Below, piece after piece: positions 9,683-16,857 of a stretch of 64,000 bases of DNA. This stretch comes from JAEUNJ01 sp052035955 (GTDB lineage Bacteria > Pseudomonadota > Gammaproteobacteria > Burkholderiales > Rhodocyclaceae). A program made the position numbers and the translations under genes. The notes below the pieces were generated by a model. It was not told the origin of the DNA and searched no databases. It saw nothing but the letters and a program-made list of their open reading frames with translations. The stretch is taken from contig JBPOHD010000032.1 of the NCBI GenBank assembly GCA_052035955.1, positions 1 to 64,000 of the forward strand, read 5' to 3'. Numbering within the stretch: the first letter of the stretch is position 1; each line of letters starts with the position of its first letter.

Positions 9683-10609
9683 ATGACCACCACTGCCTTC
9701 ATTTCCCACCGTGATTGCTGGCTCCACGACATGGGAACCCACCACCCGGAATGCCCCGACCGCCTTGGCGCCATCAACGACCGCTTGATCGCCGCCGGCC
9801 TCGATCTCTACCTCAGCTTCCACGATGCGCCGCTGGCTACCGTCGACCAGCTGGCGCGGGTCCATCCGCCGCTCTACATCAAGACGCTGGAGATGAATGC
9901 CCCGGAACACGGCATCCACCACGTCGACCCGGATACGGCGATGAGCCCCGGCACCTGGAAGGCCGCGTTGCGGGCGGCGGGGGCGGGAATCCTCGCCACG
10001 GATCTGGTGATGAAAGGGGAGGTCGGGAATGCCTTCTGCGCGGTCCGGCCACCCGGTCATCACGCGGAGCGGGCGAAGGCGATGGGGTTCTGCTTTTTCA
10101 ACAACATCGCGGTCGCTGCGATGCATGCCGTCGAGGCCTGGGGGATCAAGCGGGCGGCGATCATCGATTTCGATGTCCACCACGGCAATGGCACGGAGCA
10201 GATCTTCGCGGGCGAGGACCGGATCCTCATGGTCAGCACCTTCCAGCATCCCTTCTATCCCTACTGCGGTACCGAGAATCCGGCGGCGAACATGTGCAAT
10301 GTACCGGTGCCGGCGGGAACAAGGGGCGAGGGGTTCCGGGAGGTGGTCAGCGAGGTGTGGATGCCCCGCCTGCGCGAGTTCGCGCCGGAAATCGTGTTCA
10401 TCTCCGCCGGATTCGATGCCCATTACGAGGACGACATGGCGTCGCTTGGCCTGGTGGAATCCGATTATGCGTGGGTGACCGAGCAACTCAAGAAACTGGC
10501 AGCCGAGTTCGCGGGCGGTCGTATCGTCTCCATGCTGGAGGGGGGCTATGCCCTGTCCGCCCTGGCGCGCAGCGTCACCACCCATATCAAGGTGTTGGCC
10601 GACCTGTAA
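9683..10609 (+). CDS. histone deacetylase-family amidohydrolase
   Basis: 308-residue zinc hydrolase of the arginase/deacetylase fold. Diagnostic motifs are RPPGHHAE, FNNIAVAA, the metal-binding DFDVHHGNGT and ISAGFDAH, with a C-terminal LEGGY loop. Bacterial members remove acetyl groups from polyamines, acetoin-metabolism enzymes or other small amides; the substrate cannot be told from sequence. The ATG at 9683 fits the family start (TTTAFISHRDCW). It is followed by dapA after 56 bases, with a separate possible promoter in between. Confidence 0.9.
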   Translation: MTTTAFISHRDCWLHDMGTHHPECPDRLGAINDRLIAAGLDLYLSFHDAPLATVDQLARVHPPLYIKTLEMNAPEHGIHHVDPDTAMSPGTWKAALRAAGAGILATDLVMKGEVGNAFCAVRPPGHHAERAKAMGFCFFNNIAVAAMHAVEAWGIKRAAIIDFDVHHGNGTEQIFAGEDRILMVSTFQHPFYPYCGTENPAANMCNVPVPAGTRGEGFREVVSEVWMPRLREFAPEIVFISAGFDAHYEDDMASLGLVESDYAWVTEQLKKLAAEFAGGRIVSMLEGGYALSALARSVTTHIKVLADL

Positions 10610-10614
10610 TTCGT

Positions 10615-10620
10615 TAAAAT
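10615..10620 (+). promoter_or_regulatory. possible -10 box for dapA-bamC
   Basis: TAAAAT lies 45 bases before the dapA ATG, at the 3' edge of the deacetylase-like gene. The -35 region is poor, so this is a weak call. Confidence 0.25.
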
Positions 10621-10665
10621 CCTGGACTTTTCCTAGAGGAGCTTTCGTCGCTCCGGACGTCGCCC

Positions 10666-11547
10666 ATGAAGATACAAGGTTCCATCCCCGCCATCGTTAC
10701 CCCCATGCACGCCGACGGCAGCCTCGACCTGCCGTGTTTCAAGCGCCTGATCGACTGGCACCTCGGCGAGGGCACGGACGGTTTCGTCGTCGTCGGAACG
10801 ACGGGCGAGTCGCCGACCGTCGATTTCGAAGAGCACTGTGAAATGATCCGGGTCGCCGTCGAGCATGTGGCGGGGCGGGTGCCGGTGATCGCCGGCACTG
10901 GGGCCAATTCCACCTCCGAGGCCATCGAACTCGCGCGCTATGCAAAAGAGATTGGCGCCGACGCGCACCTGTCGGTGGTGCCTTACTATAACAAGCCGAC
11001 TCAGGAAGGGCTGTACCGGCATTTCCGTTCCATCGCCGAGTCCGTGGAACTGCCGATGATCGTTTATAACGTCCCGGGGCGGACCGTGGCGGATCTGTCC
11101 AACGACACCACGCTCCGCCTGGCGGAAGTCCCGGGGATCGTGGGGATCAAGGATGCGACCGGCAACATCGAACGCGGCGCGGATCTCTTGAAGCGGATCC
11201 CCGCCGGATTCTCGGTTTACAGCGGCGACGATGCAACGGCGATAGCCCTCATGCTGTTGGGCGGTCACGGAACCATTTCCGTGACGGCGAACGTGGCGCC
11301 GCGCCTGATGCACGAGATGTGCGTGGCTGCTACATCGGGGGACCTCGCGACCGCGCGGGCCATCCATTTCCGGTTGCTCGGCCTGCATCGCAACCTGTTC
11401 CTGGAGGCCAACCCGATTCCCACAAAGTGGGCCTGCGCCCGCATGGGGTTGATTGGCGATGGGATCAGGTTGCCGATGACGCCCCTTTCGCAGGAGTTCC
11501 ATGATCGGGTCAGGGGTGCCATGGCCGATGCGGGAATCGCGGGATGA
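10666..11547 (+). CDS. dapA: 4-hydroxy-tetrahydrodipicolinate synthase
   Basis: Condenses pyruvate with aspartate semialdehyde, the first committed step to diaminopimelate and lysine. At 293 residues it has the family length. It shows the substrate loop VVGTTGESPT, the active-site tyrosine region YNVPGRT, and the Schiff-base lysine in GIVGIKDATGN. The stop overlaps the bamC start by four bases (ATGA), a dapA-bamC order widely conserved in proteobacteria. Other genes of the pathway (lysC, dapC, dapD, dapE) lie further along the window. Confidence 0.97.
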   Translation: MKIQGSIPAIVTPMHADGSLDLPCFKRLIDWHLGEGTDGFVVVGTTGESPTVDFEEHCEMIRVAVEHVAGRVPVIAGTGANSTSEAIELARYAKEIGADAHLSVVPYYNKPTQEGLYRHFRSIAESVELPMIVYNVPGRTVADLSNDTTLRLAEVPGIVGIKDATGNIERGADLLKRIPAGFSVYSGDDATAIALMLLGGHGTISVTANVAPRLMHEMCVAATSGDLATARAIHFRLLGLHRNLFLEANPIPTKWACARMGLIGDGIRLPMTPLSQEFHDRVRGAMADAGIAG

Positions 11548-12692
11548 GGCTCAACTGCGTGCGCTTGCTCGTCGTCCCGGCCTTGGCCGGGATGATTTTT
11601 CTGGGCGGCTGCAGCGGCCCCCTCATCGAATCCAAAAAGATCGACTACAAGTCCTCGGGAAAGCTGCCGCCACTGGAGATACCGCCGGACCTGACCGCGC
11701 CTGGCCGTGACGACCGATATGTTGTTCCGGAGACCGGCGGCAAGGGATCGGCCACCTATTCCGCCTATACGGGCGAGCGCGCCGCGGCGAGGGATGCGGG
11801 CAACCGGGAGGTGCTTCCCCAGATCGACAAGATGCGCATCGAACGATCGGGGACCCAGCGTTGGCTGGTCGTCGCTGTCGCGCCCGACAAGCTCTGGCCG
11901 GCGGTCAAGGAGTTCTGGCAGGAAACGGGTTTCATCGTCAATATCGAGAATCCTGCCGCGGGCGTCATGGAGACGGACTGGGCCGAGAATCGAGCGAAGA
12001 TTCCGCAGGATGTGATTCGAAGTGCCATTGGCAAGGTGTTCGACCAACTCTACTCCACTGCCGAGCGAGACAAGTTCAGGACGCGCCTGGAGCCTGGCGC
12101 CGAGCCCGGGACGACCGAGGTGTATGTCAGCCATCGAGGCATGTACGAAGTGTACGTGACGGAAACGAGGGACAAGACGCGCTGGCAACCGCGTCCCCCG
12201 GAACCGGAACTCGAGGCCGAGATGTTGCGCCGCCTGATGGTGCGGCTGGGCGCCGAGGAGAACCGGGCCCAGGCCTTGGTGGCCGCGGAACCCAAGACAG
12301 AACGGGCAAAGCTCGCCCGGGCCGGCGACGGCAGCGGCACGCTGGAACTGCAGGAGCCCTTCGATCGCGCCTGGCGACGCGTCGGATTGGCGCTGGACCG
12401 GGTCGGATTCACCGTCGAGGACCGGGACCGTTCCCAGGGACTCTATTTCGTGCGCTACGTGGATCCTGAAACGGATTCGGCCAAGAAGGGGGAGGAAAAA
12501 GGCTTCCTTTCGCGACTGGCTTTCTGGCGCAGCGGCGACAAGGCGGAAGCCGTCCAGCAGGCCAATTACCGCATTCATATATCGGCGGGCGGCGACGGCA
12601 GCCGCGTCCGCGTCCTGACGCGCGAGGGTGGCGTGGATTCCTCCGACACCTCGAGGAAGATCCTGGCCCTCCTGTTCGACCAGCTCAAGTAG
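11544..12692 (+). CDS. bamC: outer membrane assembly lipoprotein BamC
   Basis: Accessory lipoprotein of the beta-barrel assembly machine. It has a 22-residue signal with lipobox LGGC (C23), an unstructured stretch (about 24-80) including the DYKSSGKLPPLEIPPDL segment that in E. coli BamC binds BamD, and two helix-grip domains (about 95-225 and 260-380). The 382 residues fit the NlpB/DapX family. It overlaps dapA by four bases. The partner gene bamD is at 34332 in this window. Confidence 0.93.
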   Translation: MRLNCVRLLVVPALAGMIFLGGCSGPLIESKKIDYKSSGKLPPLEIPPDLTAPGRDDRYVVPETGGKGSATYSAYTGERAAARDAGNREVLPQIDKMRIERSGTQRWLVVAVAPDKLWPAVKEFWQETGFIVNIENPAAGVMETDWAENRAKIPQDVIRSAIGKVFDQLYSTAERDKFRTRLEPGAEPGTTEVYVSHRGMYEVYVTETRDKTRWQPRPPEPELEAEMLRRLMVRLGAEENRAQALVAAEPKTERAKLARAGDGSGTLELQEPFDRAWRRVGLALDRVGFTVEDRDRSQGLYFVRYVDPETDSAKKGEEKGFLSRLAFWRSGDKAEAVQQANYRIHISAGGDGSRVRVLTREGGVDSSDTSRKILALLFDQLK

Positions 12693-12703
12693 TCCGGCCG
12701 GCC

Positions 12704-13468
12704 GTGCGCTTCGCCTCCCTCGGCAGTGGAAGCCGGGGCAATGCCTGGGTGGTCGAAGCCGGGGATACCCGCATTCTGGTGGACTGTGGTTTCGGCCCCC
12801 GGGAATTGGAACGGCGTCTTGCGCGCCTAGGTCTGCGCGGACCGGATATCTCCGCGGTATGGGTTACGCATGAACACACGGATCATGTGGGGGGTGTCTG
12901 GTCCTGCGCGAGGCGGTTCGGATTTCGCGTCTTTCTAACCCACGGAACCCTGTCCGCTTGCGGCGCGAGCCCGTCGGGTATCGACGTGGTCGCGATAGAC
13001 AGCCACGCCCCGGTCGAGTTTCGCAACATGGAGGTGCAACCGTTCCCGGTGCCCCATGACGCCCGGGAGCCGGTCCAGTTCGTGCTCTCCGACGGTTCCG
13101 CGAGCTTGGGGATGCTGACCGACATCGGGGAGACGACGCGCCACGTGGAACGGCTGCTTGCCGGATGTGACGCTCTGGTGCTCGAATGCAATCACGACGA
13201 ACACATTCTGGCCAACGGCCCTTATCCGGAACCGCTGAAACGGCGCATCGCGGGGCGCCACGGACACCTCTCCAACGCTTCCGCCTCGACATTCCTGTCG
13301 AGGATACGCGGGCCCCGTTTGGCGCAAGTGGTGGCGGCCCACCTGAGTGAACAAAACAACAGGCCGGATCTGGCCCGGGCGGCAATCGCCGCGGCGATGG
13401 ACTGCGATCCGGAGGAGGTTTGCGTAGCCAGCCAGGACGAGGGCTGCGGCTGGCGACGCGTGGCCTGA
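12704..13468 (+). CDS. YycJ/WalJ-like metallo-beta-lactamase-fold hydrolase
   Basis: 254 residues with the metal-binding HEHTDH motif (VTHEHTDHVGGV) near residue 52, and LECNHDEHIL and HLSNAS further on, which mark the YycJ-type subfamily of predicted exonucleases/phosphodiesterases. Start GTG at 12704 (MRFASLGSGSRGN) matches the conserved family N-terminus, which reads into the first beta strand. It lies 11 bases after bamC and is probably co-transcribed. The physiological substrate in Gram-negative bacteria is not established. Confidence 0.88.
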   Translation: MRFASLGSGSRGNAWVVEAGDTRILVDCGFGPRELERRLARLGLRGPDISAVWVTHEHTDHVGGVWSCARRFGFRVFLTHGTLSACGASPSGIDVVAIDSHAPVEFRNMEVQPFPVPHDAREPVQFVLSDGSASLGMLTDIGETTRHVERLLAGCDALVLECNHDEHILANGPYPEPLKRRIAGRHGHLSNASASTFLSRIRGPRLAQVVAAHLSEQNNRPDLARAAIAAAMDCDPEEVCVASQDEGCGWRRVA

Positions 13469-13488
13469 TTCCAGGCCGTGGGCGAAAA

Positions 13489-13514
13489 AAAGCCGGCCCC
13501 GCGGGACCGGCTTT
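13489..13514 (-). terminator. intrinsic terminator of the Met-rich lipoprotein gene
   Basis: Perfect 8-bp stem (AAAGCCGG/CCGGCTTT) with a GC loop. Read on the minus strand it runs into TTTTTT (complement of 13485-13490), just downstream of the lipoprotein stop. On the plus strand there is only CTTTCC after it, so it serves the minus strand best. Confidence 0.8.
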
Positions 13515-13531
13515 CCGTGAGCGCGAAGAAA

Positions 13532-13807
13532 TTACTTCTTCGGCTCTTCCTTCTTGGCTTCCATGCCAGCCATGCCGGACATTCCCGACATCCCGGACAT
13601 ACCAGCCATGCCGGCCTGGCCTTCCATGCCCTTCTGACCTTCCATGCCGGACATGCCGGACATTCCAGCCGGGGCAGCCGGGGCGGGAGCAGGAGCAGCA
13701 GCGGGGGCGGGGGCCGGAGCGGGAGCCGGGGCCGGAGCGGGTTCTTGCTTGCCGCAGGCGCTGACGGCCAGGGCAACGAGAGCAGCAACGAGGAGAGATT
13801 GTTTCAT
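13532..13807 (-). CDS. small low-complexity lipoprotein (Ala-Pro and Gly-Met repeats)
   Basis: 91 residues: a lipoprotein signal with lipobox AVSAC (C18), then a run of alternating Ala-Pro (about 22-47), then about ten Gly-Met units in blocks such as GMSGMSGM and GMEGQ, then a lysine/glutamate end. Nothing in it resembles an enzyme. The Ala-Pro run looks like an extended linker off the outer membrane; methionine-rich repeats can bind copper or silver or act as sacrificial antioxidants, but that is inference. The gene stands alone, with a likely extended -10 promoter and its own terminator. The TTCC-rich minus-strand leader includes AAAGGGAACC before the ATG. Confidence 0.8.
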   Translation of the reverse strand: MKQSLLVAALVALAVSACGKQEPAPAPAPAPAPAPAAAPAPAPAAPAGMSGMSGMEGQKGMEGQAGMAGMSGMSGMSGMAGMEAKKEEPKK

Positions 13808-13892
13808 GTGGTTCCCTTTATCGATAAAGAGTGGTGCGACAGACCCGAAAATAATTTTTTGCCGGCCGGGTAGCTACCCCGACCAGCCCAAA

Positions 13893-13898
13893 AGTATA
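13893..13898 (-). promoter_or_regulatory. extended -10 promoter of the Met-rich lipoprotein gene
   Basis: On the minus strand the sequence reads TGTGCTATACT, an extended -10 (TGn TATACT). It lies about 86 bases upstream of the ATG at 13807. The -35 is weak, as is common with extended -10 promoters. Confidence 0.45.
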
Positions 13899-13976
13899 GC
13901 ACAAGGCTGATTTCCCTCCAGATCCGCTGCCGATTATGGCTCGATCCGCGGGACACAGGTTCCCCGCGGGAGAACG

Positions 13977-14165
13977 TCACTCGTCTTCGTCGTCCTCGAT
14001 CCTGGGGCGGTGCTCGCCATCCAGGCATCGCTCCGCTATGGGCATCTTGCAGGCGGCGATCTGTTGGGCCAAGCTTGGCAAAGGAGGCGGCCGCTCCCCC
14101 GGCCTGAGATCCCGGTGAAGGTGATGGAAGTCGCGTGATGACGGATGATTGTCCGTGTATTTCAT
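13977..14165 (-). CDS. possible small hypothetical protein
   Basis: 62-residue frame starting at an ATG preceded by GAAAGGAAG at a suitable distance. The product is hydrophilic, with a His/Arg-rich middle (DFHHLHRDLRPGERPPPLP), one AAC segment and an acidic end (IEDDEDE). It has no membrane helix or recognised domain. It fills part of a 540-bp interval between the Met-rich lipoprotein and the SulP transporter that otherwise has no gene. The ribosome-binding site is the main support; it may not be real. Confidence 0.4.
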   Translation of the reverse strand: MKYTDNHPSSRDFHHLHRDLRPGERPPPLPSLAQQIAACKMPIAERCLDGEHRPRIEDDEDE

Positions 14166-14351
14166 CTCAGGCTTCCTTTCGCGAGTGTGGTGGGTGGCAA
14201 GTTCATTCTGCGGCATCTGACGGACGGAGGTACGGTTCGCCGGGGGCCGAGGTGTCGGCGGCGTGTCTCAATTCACGAGGCCGCCGTGACGCGTGGCACA
14301 GGATCCCCAATTGACCTTCCTCAGCCCCGCAAGCGGCTTGCGCGGGTGATA
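14166..14351. other. leader region before the SulP transporter
   Basis: Between the possible small protein and the transporter start I see no gene, clear promoter or recognised RNA element. The transporter frame is open upstream to 14145, but the extra residues are arginine-rich and unlike the family, so this stretch is treated as non-coding. Confidence 0.4.
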
Positions 14352-16562
14352 ATGCGGGCCAAGATGGAAGCGAAATTCCGGGGTATCCATAGCGGCGATT
14401 TCTGGGGTGGCTTGGCGGCGATGCTGGTGGCGCTGCCCTCCGCGATTGCCTTCGGGGTCACGATATATTCGCCTCTCGGCGGATCTTATGCGGCCCATGG
14501 CGCCTTGGCCGGAATTCTCGGTGCGACGGCCCTGGGCCTCATCGCCCCCGTCCTCGGTGGTACCAACAGACTGATTACCGCCCCCTGCGCGCCGGCAGCG
14601 GCCGTCCTTTCGGCTTTCATCATCGAGTACCTGGGCAACGGCAATCCCCTCGAGGCCGCGCTCATCTTGCTCACCGTTCTGGGCCTCATGGCCGGCCTGC
14701 TCCAGGTCGCCTACGGGGCCGTAGGCCTCGGCCGCCTCATCAAGTACATGCCCTATCCGGTGGTCAGCGGTTATCTGACCGGCGTAGGCCTCTACATCAT
14801 CGCCAGCCAGGTACCGAAGTTTCTTGGCGCCCCGAAGGGCAGCCACTTCTGGCATTCCCTTGCAGAACCGGGCGCGTGGCGTTGGGAGGGAATACTCGTC
14901 GGAATAGTCACCATGGCCGTGATGGTGGTGGCGCCACGGGTTACCCGGATGGTGCCGGCCGCGATTCTTGCGCTCCTTGCAGGGGTTTTGGCCTACTTCG
15001 GATTGGCAGCGGTGGATCCGGCATTGCTCGTACTGGCCGACAACAGGCTCGTCGTGGGGTCCTTGGGGGGTGCCGGAGGGGGGTTCACTGAGGCCATGGT
15101 GGGGCGCTGGCAGGCAGCGGGGGCCCTCGACACCGGCACTCTCCTGCAAATCATGGTTCCCGCCCTGACCCTGTCGGTCCTCCTGTCGATCGATACCCTG
15201 AAGACTTGCGTCGTCCTGGACGCCATGACACGCAGCCGCCACGACTCCAATCGCGAATTGATCGGCCAGGGCCTGGGAAACGTGGCCTCGGCGGTCGTCG
15301 GCGGCATTCCCGGCGCCGGCACCATGGGCGCGACCCTGGTCAATATTTCGAGCGGCGCCGCATCGCGGGTGTCGGGCCTGATCGAAGGCATCCTCGCCCT
15401 GGTGGCCTTCCTCGTCCTCGGCTCCCTGATTGCATGGGTGCCGGTGGCAGCCTTGGCCGGCATTCTGATCGTCATCGGCGTCAGGATGATCGACCGCCAC
15501 AGCCTGAGTTTCCTGCGCTCCCGCTCGACGATGCTGGATTTCGTGGTCATCGCGGCGGTGGTGGCCACGGCCCTGACCGTGAGCCTGATCGCAGCCTCGG
15601 GGGTGGGAATTGTCCTGGCCGTGCTCCTATTCGTGCGGGAGGAGATCGGCGGCACGGTTGTGCGCCGGAAACGCTACGGAAACGAGAGTTTTTCCCGGCA
15701 GATCCGGTTACACGATGAAATGGAAATCCTGGTGCAACGTGGTCACGAGGCGGTGATCTTCGAGCTTCAGGGCAGCCTGTTTTTCGGTACCGCCGACCAG
15801 CTTTACACGGCCATGGAAAAGGACCTGGCGACACGCAAATTCGTGATCCTGGACCTCCGACGTGTCCAATCCATGGACATCACGGCCGCCCACGTCCTCA
15901 ACCAGTTGAAAGACATCCTGGGCGAACACGGTGGCTACCTGCTGCTCAGCCAGATCCCGAAAAAACTGCCCAGCGGAAAGGACGTGCGCCGGTATCTCGA
16001 CGAGGTCGGTCTTCTGGGCGCGGAAAGCCCCGTGCGGGTTTTCGGGGAACTCGATGAAGCCATCGAATGGGTCGAGGATCGGATCCTCGAGCAGGCGTCG
16101 ATCGAACGAGGGGTGGAGCAGGCGCTCGTCCTGCACGAGTTCGAGGTATTCAAAGGGCGCAAGGAGGCCACCCTGGCGGCGCTGGAGACCCGCATGGAGA
16201 AGCGGCTCGTACCCGCCGGGCAGAAGATATTCTCCCGGGGAGACGCCGGCGACGAACTGCTGCTCATCCGGCGCGGTTCCGTAAGAATCATGCTGCCCCT
16301 GGGCGACGGGGCGGTCCGTCACGTCAGTACTTTTGGCAGAGGCAGCTTTTTCGGCGAGATGGCGTTCCTGGATGGTGAGCCACGCTCGGCCGATGCGGTT
16401 GCCTATGCGGACACCGAGTTGTTCGTACTCTCGCGAAAAACCTTCGATGCGTTCGCTGAAGAGCACAAGAAGGTGGCCATGAGCCTGCTTGCAGGGCTTG
16501 CCAGCATCCTGGCCGGTCGGCTGCGGTACGCCAATGCCGAGATGCAGGCGCTGGAATCTTGA
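14352..16562 (+). CDS. SulP-family anion transporter with STAS and cyclic-nucleotide-binding domains
   Basis: 736-residue inner-membrane protein. Residues about 12-430 hold the SulP/SLC26 transport domain (FWGGLAAMLVALPSAIAFG at the start, then multiple helices). Residues about 455-565 are a STAS domain (VILDLRRVQSMDITAAHVL), and about 610-735 a cyclic-nucleotide-binding fold with GRGSFFGEMAFLDGEPRSA, which keeps the glutamate and arginine of the phosphate-binding cassette. Transported anion (sulfate, bicarbonate or other) is unknown. The fusion suggests transport gated by a cyclic nucleotide or by a degenerate sensor. Start ATG 14352 is chosen because the family begins soon after; ATG 14364 is an alternative. 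Confidence 0.88.
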   Translation: MRAKMEAKFRGIHSGDFWGGLAAMLVALPSAIAFGVTIYSPLGGSYAAHGALAGILGATALGLIAPVLGGTNRLITAPCAPAAAVLSAFIIEYLGNGNPLEAALILLTVLGLMAGLLQVAYGAVGLGRLIKYMPYPVVSGYLTGVGLYIIASQVPKFLGAPKGSHFWHSLAEPGAWRWEGILVGIVTMAVMVVAPRVTRMVPAAILALLAGVLAYFGLAAVDPALLVLADNRLVVGSLGGAGGGFTEAMVGRWQAAGALDTGTLLQIMVPALTLSVLLSIDTLKTCVVLDAMTRSRHDSNRELIGQGLGNVASAVVGGIPGAGTMGATLVNISSGAASRVSGLIEGILALVAFLVLGSLIAWVPVAALAGILIVIGVRMIDRHSLSFLRSRSTMLDFVVIAAVVATALTVSLIAASGVGIVLAVLLFVREEIGGTVVRRKRYGNESFSRQIRLHDEMEILVQRGHEAVIFELQGSLFFGTADQLYTAMEKDLATRKFVILDLRRVQSMDITAAHVLNQLKDILGEHGGYLLLSQIPKKLPSGKDVRRYLDEVGLLGAESPVRVFGELDEAIEWVEDRILEQASIERGVEQALVLHEFEVFKGRKEATLAALETRMEKRLVPAGQKIFSRGDAGDELLLIRRGSVRIMLPLGDGAVRHVSTFGRGSFFGEMAFLDGEPRSADAVAYADTELFVLSRKTFDAFAEEHKKVAMSLLAGLASILAGRLRYANAEMQALES

Positions 16563-16717
16563 CGGGCAACGGCAACCCGAGAGGTCGGAAGCGGGTGCCG
16601 AGGGGCGCACAGGGCTGCTCGGAATATTTCCGCGGGGCGGGCATATGTCTCGATTGCGGTCACATTTCCCCGGTGCGCCGCGATCACCGGCGGTAAGATC
16701 GGCGGGTTGATTCTTTT

Positions 16718-16794
16718 GGCAAAACCGTTCGAAAGACGGTGACGCAAAGCCACGGGACTAACGCATCGCGAGATGCCATGTTCGCCGGGTTGCC
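16718..16794 (+). ncRNA. cyclic-di-GMP-I (GEMM) riboswitch aptamer
   Basis: The leader of the M10 protease gene matches the GEMM-I consensus. P1 is GGCAA (16718-16722) pairing TTGCC (16790-16794). The first hairpin ends in the GAAA tetraloop (TTCGAAAGA, 16731-16734). The linker GACGCAAAGCCACGGG (16741-16755) carries the conserved ligand-binding core, followed by CTAA. The second arm contains GCATC-GCGA-GATGC (16763-16776). Known members bind cyclic di-GMP and control motility, biofilm and secreted-enzyme genes. Expression platform: see the hairpin at 16834. Confidence 0.93.
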
Positions 16795-16833
16795 AGGACG
16801 GTTCCTGTCCTGCCAGTGCTTTGGGTCGCCGGC

Positions 16834-16852
16834 TTTCCTTGCACCGAGGAAA
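16834..16852 (+). promoter_or_regulatory. hairpin sequestering the protease ribosome-binding site
   Basis: TTTCCT (16834-16839) pairs perfectly with AGGAAA (16847-16852), across a seven-base loop. The 3' arm contains the Shine-Dalgarno (GAGGA, 16846-16850) of the ATG at 16858. No U-rich terminator follows the aptamer. A further small hairpin, CAGGAC/GTCCTG (16794-16812), shares a base with P1 and could couple ligand binding to this stem. I infer translational control, direction unknown. Confidence 0.55.
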
Positions 16853-16857
16853 CCGCA

